From: Stentor roeselii
Taxonomy: Eukaryota; Ciliophora; Heterotrichea; Heterotrichida; Stentoridae
Assembly: GCA_006503475.1 (NCBI GenBank)
Contig: RSEH01000383.1
Location: 1 to 30,475, forward strand
Length of the DNA: 30,475 nucleotides
Direction: 5' to 3'
Part shown: positions 23,587 to 30,475 of the stretch, one piece after another
Position numbering within the stretch: position 1 is the first letter of the stretch
How the letters are laid out: every line of letters starts with the position of its first letter
Program-made: the position numbers and the translations under genes
Notes under the pieces: generated by a model
The model's database searches: none
Told to the model about the DNA's origin: nothing
Seen by the model: the letters and a program-made list of their open reading frames with translations, nothing else

Positions 23587-25725
23587 TTATTCTTTTTTTT
23601 CATCTGGAGGTTTGAAATTAGCGAATTTTTCAAGTTGACTTCTGAGAAATAAAAACTTGTTATCGAAGTCCTTCGAATTAATTGCAGGAATTTCCCAGTT
23701 TTTCAAGGTTTTTTGATCTTCTACCTTTTGATTAAGCCATTTTTCAGTTTCGAATAAAACGTGCCAGGCTTCTTCGATTTCTTTTCGAGGAATCCAGGTA
23801 GTTTCATTGACCATATTCATGAATTGCTTTAATTTTTCAAGGTAACTTCGACTGTCCATTACGAGTTTTTCCCTGACTTTTAAGTCGTTTTCCTTTTCTA
23901 GAACAGAAACAAGTTCATTTCGAATAATCCAAATTTTTTCTTTTATTTGAGATTCATTCGCTGTTTTGAAATCTTCTGAAATAAGCCAGTTTTCGGTCTC
24001 TTCGACGTATTTTTGAAGGACTTTTTCTTCAGTTTCATTCATGACTTGTTTAAAATCATCTTCTTGTAGCTTGTCTTTGAGAAAATAAAGAATCGATTCG
24101 ATGTCATTTCGAGTTTTTAACAAAATTTCATTTTCTTTTATTGATGACTGAAAAGTAGAAAGGTTTTCTATCATTTTTTCTAAAGTTTCTTCTGGAATGG
24201 GTAAAGGAATTGACTGGTCTTTTGAAGTGAATTTTAATGAAGAACCTTCTTGACGAGCTGAAAGAAGAAAACTGAAACCTTTCGAGTCTAAAGTGAAAGA
24301 AAGGCTAAGAGTCCCTTCTTCTGGAAAAGTGTATTTATAGAACTTTAAAGCACTATTACAGGTTTCAATAAGAAAGAGAGATTTATTCTCAGGTATCTGA
24401 ATTTCTAATGTTTTTTTCGATTTTAACTGAGAATTCTTCAAGAAAATCATCGATTCTTCTAAAGAAGTCAAATAAGAAATCGAACAAGATGACACTTCAG
24501 AAAGTTTAAAATTTCCTGTTGTTACTGATGCTCCTTCCTTCGCTGCTAACAAAGCAGCGCCTAATGCTACTGATTCTGTCGGGTGCATATGGAAAAAAAC
24601 TTTAGATTTGAAGTGATTTTCTAGAATTTCTTGAATTTTTGTTACTTTTGATAAACCACCGATTAACTCGATTTCTTTGATTGACTCGAAAGGGATTTTT
24701 AGTTCTTTTAATAAAGAATCTGCAAGGGTTAAAAAAGAGTTTTTGTAATTTAGGATTATTTTGTTTAACATTTCTTGGGAAAGGGAAAAGTTTAGGTCGA
24801 GGTTGTTTATCAGGTTCTCGAGGATTAGGTCGAATTTTTGGGAAGTGATTAGGAAGGACTTTGCGGAGTTTACTTCTTTCCAGAGCTTTGAGAGACTACT
24901 CGGGTGGGAATGAAGGTCGATTCCGTGCTTTTGGAAAAAGTCTTGGATTATTAACTCGCATAACTCGTTGTCGATTATGTAACCGCCAAAGTCTGTTGTT
25001 GATAAGTGGCCTAAGGGCTGTACATTTCCAAAATATTTCTGATTTTCAAAATACCCCCACAAAGAAACAACAGAAACCTGAGTATAAACACTTCCAAAGT
25101 TAAAAATCATCATAACATGATCAGTATCCTGATCAACTCTTTCCATAGAATAGTAAAGTGCAGCAGCCGAGTTATCATAAACAAAATCCATCAAGTTCAA
25201 GCCAGCGATTTTCACAGCAGCAATCAAAGCATGTTTCTGTTGTCTAGAAAACGAGCAAGGAATAGAAACGACACAATCACGAATATCACTCCCAGCGAAA
25301 GTATCAACAACTCTCTTAACACCCTGCAAAACAATTCCAGCAACTTCTTCCGCCACAAAATTTCTTCCAAAAACTTTAAACTCAACACCTCCAAACGAAT
25401 TTCTCTCTTTTTCAACAAAATCAAAGGTTTTATTCGCAAGGTGCTTTACCCGATCACTAAAAAAATCAACTCCCAAGTAATTTTTCACGTTTTTCACAGC
25501 ATTTTCAGGATTTTTCATATACTTAAAAAGTCCTTTCGAGCTAGTCAAGGTTTCTTTTCCATTGAAAGCAAAGACATTAAAAGTATTTCTCTTATTATCC
25601 TCATTTTCAACAATAACAAGTTTTTTTCCAGGTTTAATGACAGCGATTTTAATAAACTCTGAGCCAAAGTCAATCCCGATGACATGAGCAGAGATTTTCA
25701 AAATCACAGCAAAAATCAAGATCAT
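23587..25725 (-). CDS. ER-lumenal Hsp70-superfamily chaperone (Grp170/HYOU1/Lhs1 type)
   Basis: 712 residues. A short signal peptide (MILIFAVILKISAHV) leads straight into the first ATPase strand VIGIDFGSEFIKIAVIKPGK (15-34), the Grp170/Lhs1 version of the Hsp70 phosphate-1 motif with D-F-G-S-E-x-x-K. Also visible are IVLQGVKRVVDTFAGSDIRD (131-150), VVSIPCSFSRQQK (152-164), VYDNSAAALYY (182-192), a degenerate phosphate-2 motif FNFGSVYTQVSVV (208-220) and the adenosine motif IELIGGLSKVTKIQEIL (352-368). A beta domain (about 400-520) and charged helical C-terminus with several Trp follow. Grp170 proteins act as nucleotide-exchange factors for BiP and hold unfolded clients. It is shorter than human HYOU1 and ends PPDEKKE, without an evident KDEL/HDEL-type retrieval signal. 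Divergent start only 24 nt from the SHIPPO gene. Confidence 0.9.
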   Translation of the reverse strand: MILIFAVILKISAHVIGIDFGSEFIKIAVIKPGKKLVIVENEDNKRNTFNVFAFNGKETLTSSKGLFKYMKNPENAVKNVKNYLGVDFFSDRVKHLANKTFDFVEKERNSFGGVEFKVFGRNFVAEEVAGIVLQGVKRVVDTFAGSDIRDCVVSIPCSFSRQQKHALIAAVKIAGLNLMDFVYDNSAAALYYSMERVDQDTDHVMMIFNFGSVYTQVSVVSLWGYFENQKYFGNVQPLGHLSTTDFGGYIIDNELCELIIQDFFQKHGIDLHSHPSSLSKLWKEVNSAKSFLITSQKFDLILENLINNLDLNFSLSQEMLNKIILNYKNSFLTLADSLLKELKIPFESIKEIELIGGLSKVTKIQEILENHFKSKVFFHMHPTESVALGAALLAAKEGASVTTGNFKLSEVSSCSISYLTSLEESMIFLKNSQLKSKKTLEIQIPENKSLFLIETCNSALKFYKYTFPEEGTLSLSFTLDSKGFSFLLSARQEGSSLKFTSKDQSIPLPIPEETLEKMIENLSTFQSSIKENEILLKTRNDIESILYFLKDKLQEDDFKQVMNETEEKVLQKYVEETENWLISEDFKTANESQIKEKIWIIRNELVSVLEKENDLKVREKLVMDSRSYLEKLKQFMNMVNETTWIPRKEIEEAWHVLFETEKWLNQKVEDQKTLKNWEIPAINSKDFDNKFLFLRSQLEKFANFKPPDEKKE

Positions 25726-25749
25726 TGTTTTTAATGTCTTCCAATAAAA
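25726..25749. promoter_or_regulatory. 24-nt divergent intergenic spacer
   Basis: Only 24 nt separate the ATG of the ER chaperone (minus) from the ATG of the SHIPPO gene (plus). Both 5' UTRs and core promoters must be minimal or must extend into the opposite coding region. No TATA-like element can be singled out. Confidence 0.45.
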
Positions 25750-26715
25750 ATGTCAAGAATTGACTACGAACTTTACAAGTCTCTAGACTCTCCAGGTCCA
25801 GGCAACTACGACTCTAAAATAAAGCCACTGACCCCTTCTTACAGCTTTCAAGGTAAAAGAAAACCTGCAAAGCCAAACGAGACTCCAGGGCCTGGAGCCT
25901 ATCAACCTGAAAGGGCCTCATCGAAGACTCCTAAGAACCCATTTATCGGAAAGTCAGAAAGAAAAGAGCTTTCTTCAATAATTGACTCGCCAGGGCCAGG
26001 GACTTATGATTTGAAAATCATGAAAAAAACCCCGAGTTGGACTTTTCATGGAACAAGTCCCAAGATGCCTGGTGAGACGATTTTAGGACCTGGAAGGTAT
26101 GAACAGTCCATTTCTTATTCAGCCTCTTTAGGAATCACTCCTCGATCTCCAAGGCCTGACCTCTTCGCGAGTACTGTGGAAAGTCCGGGACCTGGAAGGT
26201 ATTCAGAGAAAAGTGAAACTTTTAAAGGAAAAACTTATTCTTTTGGAAATGGAAATCGACCTGTTGTTAAATCGGATACTCCTGGACCTGGGAATTATGA
26301 ACAAAATAATAGAGGAAAAAGTGTTGCTTTTAAGTTTGGAAAGGAAATTAAAAAAACTCTTACTGTTGCTTCTGAAGCACCTTCTGCTATTTATGACCCG
26401 AAAATACTTAAAAAAACTCCTTCTTTTACATTTGGAGTTAAAGTTCAGGGAAAAATTGGAAATCAATTTCCGGGACCTGGAAGTTATGAGGTTGTTGAAA
26501 AACAACAGAAGGTATTTCATAGTAAAACCTCGAAAAGTTTGAGGTTTCAGATGAGCTTTAGTGAAAAAGAGACACTGGAGAAACCGGGACCTGGGAAATA
26601 TGATTTTGAAAATGGTAGAAAAAAATTTAAACCTGATACGTCGAAGGCGCAGAGATTTTATGTTAAGAAAAATGACTTGCCTGGGCCTGGACAGTATAAT
26701 CCTATTAAGGTTTAG
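25750..26715 (+). CDS. SHIPPO/STPGR-repeat axonemal protein (ODF3/CIMAP-like)
   Basis: 321 residues. About ten SHIPPO repeats with a P-G-P-G-x-Y core occur every 25-40 residues: SPGPGNYD, TPGPGAYQ, SPGPGTYD, ILGPGRYE, SPGPGRYS, TPGPGNYE, a degenerate APSAIYD, FPGPGSYE, KPGPGKYD and LPGPGQYN. Between them lie K-T-P-S/F-x-F-x-G and K-x-Y-S-F-G stretches, also typical. SHIPPO proteins (ODF3, CIMAP and relatives) bind or stabilise axonemal and other ciliary microtubules. The first ATG in frame gives MSRIDYELYKSLDSPGPG, so the start is well set. The seventh repeat lacks the P-G-P-G core. No intron is required. Confidence 0.93.
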   Translation: MSRIDYELYKSLDSPGPGNYDSKIKPLTPSYSFQGKRKPAKPNETPGPGAYQPERASSKTPKNPFIGKSERKELSSIIDSPGPGTYDLKIMKKTPSWTFHGTSPKMPGETILGPGRYEQSISYSASLGITPRSPRPDLFASTVESPGPGRYSEKSETFKGKTYSFGNGNRPVVKSDTPGPGNYEQNNRGKSVAFKFGKEIKKTLTVASEAPSAIYDPKILKKTPSFTFGVKVQGKIGNQFPGPGSYEVVEKQQKVFHSKTSKSLRFQMSFSEKETLEKPGPGKYDFENGRKKFKPDTSKAQRFYVKKNDLPGPGQYNPIKV

Positions 26716-27080
26716 TTAGAAGTTTTTAATTTTTTTTGGATTGAGTTAGGAATTGTAAGAGGGATTATTTAAGGTTAAAATGAATTTAGAGTTTTTATTT
26801 AAGTAGCATGTTTTGGATATAATGTGATTCAGGTTAGATTGAAGTTTTTAATTATTTTTTTAGATTTAGTTAGGTGTAGTGAGAGGACTTTATTGAAGAT
26901 TAAATGAATTTAGAGTCTTTATTTGATTATCATGATTGTAGATATAATCAAATTAGAATTAGAGAGAAATTTTCAATTAATTTTTTTATGGAATAATAGT
27001 ATATGATGAGAAGGCTTTATTGGAGATTAAAGACATTTTAACTTCTGCCTTATTTATCAAGTTTTAAGATATAAACATAG
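26711..27080. repeat. Three degenerate ~120-125-bp tandem repeats
   Basis: Units begin near 26711, 26834 and 26954. Shared landmarks are gaagtttttaat (26719, 26841; gaaattttcaat at 26966), then a gag(a)gg(a/c)tttattgaagattaaa-like block (about 26757, 26881, 27008), and in the first two units tgaatttagag(t/c) (26781, 26905). The array starts at the stop of the SHIPPO gene and fills the gap to the next ORF. No coding potential. Confidence 0.65.
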
Positions 27081-27117
27081 AGACTTAATCAAATACTACC
27101 TAATTTAATCTATTTTA

Positions 27118-27420
27118 TTATTCTTCTATTTTTTCTTCTACTATCTTTTCATCTTTTTTCATTATAAAAATACTATCAAATTTCTGAACCAAATTTGTTA
27201 TCTCATTTTTTACCTCATCAATAGCTTTTTTATTTTCATTAATAACTAAATCAATCTGAACCAAATTTTTTATCTCATTTTTTACCTCATCAATAGCTTT
27301 TTTATTTTCATTAATAACAAGATCAATTTTTCCATCAATACAATTCAACTTTTTCTGCCATACAGCTTGTATTGAATCTTCAACAGGAATAACTTCATCA
27401 CAAACTGCAATCTTTCTCAT
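27118..27420 (-). CDS. Small ORF with a fresh internal duplication
   Basis: 100 residues from the ATG at 27420 (MRKIAVCDEVIPVEDSIQAV). The frame is open a further 15 codons upstream but has no earlier ATG. It contains two near-identical copies of IDLVINENKKAIDEVKNEI-x-NLVQ, a helical, coiled-coil-prone 24-residue unit, then a Lys/Glu tail (KKDEKIVEEKIEE). No family recognised. Its third-position AT bias and its setting in repeat-rich DNA make it less certain than the genes to its left; it may be a recent or transposon-derived ORF. Confidence 0.45.
   Translation of the reverse strand: MRKIAVCDEVIPVEDSIQAVWQKKLNCIDGKIDLVINENKKAIDEVKNEIKNLVQIDLVINENKKAIDEVKNEITNLVQKFDSIFIMKKDEKIVEEKIEE
27184..27327. 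repeat. 72-bp tandem duplication within the small ORF
   Basis: Two copies with an offset of 72 bp (27184-27255 and 27256-27327) differ at only a few positions, for example aaatttgttatc versus aaattttttatc. The period is a multiple of three, so the frame is kept and one 24-residue helical unit is doubled. Confidence 0.9.
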
Positions 27421-28817
27421 AGAATTATTTTTATCTTTCGGTTCATAGTTCCTCCAAAAACACAAAAATTTAAAATCAAATTTTCTCTAAAACAATAAAA
27501 CTTCAACCTCATAAATAGTTTCAATCATCTTGAGTGTGGTGAAAAACTCACTTTAAATCTAAATCTATTCTAGAGTCTTTACTTTCTTTATGTTTTCTTC
27601 GAGAGAGAAATTTTCGAGAGAAATTTAGAATTATCTATAATTTTAGTTAGAGGAATTGGAAAGATTTTTACAATTAAGACAGAGTCTTGATGAGATTTCT
27701 TCTATTTGGATGATTTTTCACGATGAAATTCGGTTGGAAAGGTTCATAAATTAAAGGTTTGGGTTAAGAAAGAATTTCCAAAAGATCTTTAAAATTTCTT
27801 AGCTATTCAATGAAAAATCGCTTAAAATTCTACTTTATATCAGGATCTGTGAGGATATCACTTTCTTTATACTTCTTCTTGAGAAAACATAGAATTGACA
27901 AACAAAGGGATTGCCTACAATTATACTAGGGAATAAGGAGAGGCCTGTTATTGAGACAAAGTTTGATTGAGTTTAGCCTATCTCAAGGAGTAATAAGCGA
28001 TTACATTGGAGATGATTGATGATGAATCTCAAAAGATTGCTGGATGTTTATTTTAGGTTATTAGTTAATCACAGAGGTTATGATGAAAGGATGTAGAAAT
28101 GATTTTGACTAAATTGGTTTGATATTGTTTAGAATTTCTATTTAGGATTAGAAGATAACTTATTGTGTTTAAATTGGAAGGAAATTAGTAATTGATTAAT
28201 ATGCTATTATTTTTTAGATATATAGAGTAAGTTATTAAGTATAGTTTACAAGGTAAATAGTTTTAAATGAACTCTGATGAATAAATTTTAGCTTGAATAG
28301 TTCACGCTTTGGTTAAAGATGTTCTTTTCAGCATAAAGTTGTCTAGTATTTTGCTTATATTTTTCCATATTTACCTTATTCATAATTATCTTAAACAAGA
28401 ATCAAAGCCTAATAGATATATAAAATATTTAAAAATCTATTATAGCAATTTTAAAGCTATTAAAAGACTATAAGCCAATATCATCTTTTCATATTTTAGT
28501 CTTGGAAAACAATTGATGTTTAATTTTTCATGTTTTCATCATTAAATTTTCATGTTTTTGATTTAAATATTAAGTTTTATTGTGATAAGATATGTTTGTT
28601 TTCTTGATAACATTCCTAGTGACAATCAAAAATTTTTTGATAAATAGCTTATTAGTAATTTTAATGAAATCTTTTGTGTATATAAATGATTATATTTAAC
28701 AGCGAGTGTCACTAAGAATGAAGAGTAATATTGGATATTAACTTAGAGGAAATACTCTTAAATATTGAAAATATAAAGGCTTTATATTTGAGGAAAAATA
28801 TTATGTTACTTAAGTAA
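27421..28817. other. Gene-poor AT-rich region with faint repeats
   Basis: About 1.4 kb with no protein-like frame. Two segments, about 27570-27700 and about 27865-27990, share order and partial text (ctttctttat...cttc, tagaatt, then ag-ga-ttg-gaca-agt-ttgatgag-like blocks). Both recall the 120-bp repeats at 26711-27080, suggesting a diverged repeat family. 28500-28570 has short direct repeats of ttttcatgtttt. No RNA gene recognised. Confidence 0.45.
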
Positions 28818-28818
28818 C
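28805..28818. repeat. 14-bp perfect palindrome at the stop codon
   Basis: GTTACTTAAGTAAC; its last base is also the final base of the stop codon of the 497-residue gene on the minus strand. Could be a chance AT-rich palindrome or a 3'-end or protein-binding site. Confidence 0.35.
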
Positions 28819-30311
28819 TAAATGTCTGCTAAAATTTGGATATTTTTATATCCAGGAAACAAATATTGAACACAAAGATCCTTTATGAAATTTTCGTCAA
28901 TATTTTTACTGAACTCGATTTTAAAACTTTTTTCGAGCAGTTTAAGTGGATTATGAATGGTTTTATCATCCTTTAAAAGAATTTCAAGAATAATTCTCTC
29001 AATTTGTTTACCATGCTGATTTCTAAGTTCTTCCATGGTATTTTTATTAATTTTAGGACATGTAATATTCAAACTGATCGTTTTATCAAAATATGTTAAA
29101 ATGCTAGAATATTCTAAATCACCTTGTATATTTAAATCACTTTGATGATTAGAATTAATTTGTGTATCAATCTTTGTTTTTTTTTCTAAGATATAATGTT
29201 TAATCGAATGAATACAATCTCTTTGAAAGTTGTTCTTGGAGGTAAGATTATTCAATTTTAACTTGTATATTCCCCTTTTATTTAATTTGGCTTTAAGTTT
29301 TCCTAAATAAATTTTCGTAAAAATTCTTTCAGAATTGTTCTTGAATTTTGGTTTTTCTAAGGAAATCCAAGGTGCTTTTAAGTCATCATTTAATCTAAGG
29401 AAAAGATAGTCAATGTAATTTGAAATAAATCCTTTAAGCTTGAATCGATAATCTCTTTGCTTTACTATATAATTGAAAATTTCATTTTGGATGAAGATAT
29501 TTTTTTTAGCATTTAATTTCGAATTATTATCGATATTCGTAGGTAAACTTTCATCAAAACATTCAATTGCATTTATGATAATAGATTGATTTTTGTTCGT
29601 TAATTCGAAAGATGACATTTTGTTCAAGTATAATCTTCCAATATTTTTGTCTGTTTTTATTGATTTAGGTTGATCAATATGTGAGGGATTGATTGATTCA
29701 TTAATTGAAGTTTTGTTTTTAATACTCTTGCTTTCTTCATAACCTGAGTCCTCATTCTGAAAGAGTTCAAAAGCATGTTGATCAATAACTTCTAATTTTA
29801 ACTCTTTATACTCATTTTCTAAATCATCCTTAATTCCTGCTTGGGGAAATTCTTTATAAGGAATTCTATCTATATATATAGTTTGGTCTAAAACATTTGA
29901 TTCCTGATCATTTTCTTCATGATCATTAGAAAATTCATGATTAATTTCTTGAATTTCTTGGAAACTTTTATTAATCTCATTGTTTTTTAGGTCTTCAAAT
30001 ATATGAATTTCTTTATTAGTTTCTGCTGAAACCTCAACAACATCTAAAAAAAAATTTGGTTCAACAATTGCTTCAGTATAAAAAAAAATTCCTTCACAAT
30101 GTTTCGTGCTTTCAATTTCATTACTATCATTAAAAAATAACTTAAAATCAACTCTTGCTTCTTTCCAAAGATAACTTTTTTCATTTAAAGTAGCATTGAA
30201 ATTCTCTTTATTTGACGAATATTCGGATTTATTTTCTTTGTACTTTTGTTCGATATCAAGAAAGGCATTTGATGTGACTTCTTCCTGAGAAAGGATAGTC
30301 TGATTATACAT
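28818..30311 (-). CDS. AT-biased protein of unknown function
   Basis: 497 residues, uninterrupted. Residues 1-230 are acidic and Asn/Glu/Ser-rich, probably disordered (EIQEINHEFSNDHEENDQES). Residues about 250-497 are basic, helical and better ordered (NEIFNYIVKQRDYRFKLKGF; KIYLGKLKAKLNKRGIYKLK; QHGKQIERIILEILLKDDKT; a final FIKDLCVQYLFPGYKNIQ). No family recognised. Codons are strongly biased to A/T third positions (AAT, ATT, AAA), unlike the TCG/GAC/TTC-containing genes elsewhere in the window, and it sits alone in repeat-bearing AT-rich DNA. Long uninterrupted length argues that it is or was recently translated. It could be a fast-evolving lineage gene or a mobile-element passenger. Confidence 0.6.
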   Translation of the reverse strand: MYNQTILSQEEVTSNAFLDIEQKYKENKSEYSSNKENFNATLNEKSYLWKEARVDFKLFFNDSNEIESTKHCEGIFFYTEAIVEPNFFLDVVEVSAETNKEIHIFEDLKNNEINKSFQEIQEINHEFSNDHEENDQESNVLDQTIYIDRIPYKEFPQAGIKDDLENEYKELKLEVIDQHAFELFQNEDSGYEESKSIKNKTSINESINPSHIDQPKSIKTDKNIGRLYLNKMSSFELTNKNQSIIINAIECFDESLPTNIDNNSKLNAKKNIFIQNEIFNYIVKQRDYRFKLKGFISNYIDYLFLRLNDDLKAPWISLEKPKFKNNSERIFTKIYLGKLKAKLNKRGIYKLKLNNLTSKNNFQRDCIHSIKHYILEKKTKIDTQINSNHQSDLNIQGDLEYSSILTYFDKTISLNITCPKINKNTMEELRNQHGKQIERIILEILLKDDKTIHNPLKLLEKSFKIEFSKNIDENFIKDLCVQYLFPGYKNIQILADI

Positions 30312-30475
30312 TTTATATTTATATTATCTGGTTTAGTATATACATTTTAATATTGTATAAAAATTAGGCAGGTATTATAAAAAATTTTCCTCAAATGAAC
30401 AATTTTTTGTAGACATTTTTATATTTTACAGCTTTTTTTAGTAAAAAACTGGATATTTCGATTTTATCGAAGAAA
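30312..30475. other. AT-rich upstream region of the last gene
   Basis: 164 nt with no coding frame, presumably the 5' flank of the minus-strand gene. No telomeric repeat is seen at the window end. Confidence 0.4.

Noticed and set aside
25117-25662. 181-codon plus-strand frame opposite the ER chaperone
   Set aside because: It is the complement of a conserved Hsp70 ATPase domain, and its Ser/Asn/Ile-rich text is the expected shadow.
26203-26542. Leu/Lys-rich and Ser/Arg-rich frames over the SHIPPO gene
   Set aside because: Alternative-frame reading of the repetitive PGPG gene; the periodicity comes from the sense repeats.
26688-26703. GTATAATCCTATTAAG near the end of the SHIPPO gene as a 16-nt intron
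   Set aside because: It ends AAG, and the unspliced text completes a normal PGPGQYNP repeat before the stop.

Overview
This is a compact, AT-rich eukaryotic window, most likely from the macronuclear genome of a heterotrich ciliate close to Stentor. Three things point there. (1) Six introns can be read directly: five of exactly 15 nt and one of 16 nt. All run GT...TAG, with an A fixed six bases from the 3' end, and splicing them out restores recognisable proteins (a Rab escort protein and a CRAL-TRIO protein). (2) TAA, TAG and TGA all appear to be stops, and tryptophan is TGG throughout; this fits the standard code of Stentor and argues against Blepharisma (UGA = Trp). (3) The content is ciliary and membrane-traffic biology with UTR-scale gene spacing: convergent stops 1 and 3 nt apart, divergent starts 15-24 nt apart, tandem genes 7-17 nt apart.

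Layout. 1-3800: a degraded area with a frameshifted, 5'-truncated beta-rich surface-protein pseudogene (minus), about 1.3 kb of non-coding DNA, and a relic of a beta-helix (polymorphic-membrane-protein-like) gene. 3845-5250: two small minus-strand genes, one CFAP97/Hemingway-like, the other with one intron. 5368-11546: three plus-strand genes (a coiled-coil protein, a basic unknown, and a 1212-residue Cys-rich/REJ-like receptor with five membrane spans). 12197-13576: a Rab escort protein (minus, two introns). 13729-16825: two plus-strand genes (a helical protein with a Lys-rich tract; a helical plus GOLD-domain protein). 16829-19106: three minus-strand genes (unknown; FYVE-related zinc finger with coiled coil; small basic protein with a 16-nt intron). 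19122-20546: a Sec14/CRAL-TRIO lipid-transfer protein (plus, two introns). 20548-25725: three minus-strand genes (coiled-coil protein, helical basic protein, ER Grp170/Lhs1-type Hsp70). 25750-26715: a SHIPPO (PGPG-repeat) axonemal protein. 26716-30475: a gene-poor, repeat-bearing AT-rich tail with a 100-residue ORF holding a fresh 72-bp duplication, and a 497-residue unknown whose codon use resembles its AT-rich surroundings.

Taken together, several genes fit cilia or the cell cortex (CFAP97-like, SHIPPO, coiled coils) and others fit the secretory and membrane-traffic system (Rab escort, CRAL-TRIO, GOLD, FYVE-like, ER chaperone, REJ receptor). No operon-like functional grouping is evident. 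I did not find a clear new defence or mobile system. The most unusual things are the tiny-intron signature, the extreme gene packing, two pseudogene relics, and the compositionally distinct repeat-rich right end.
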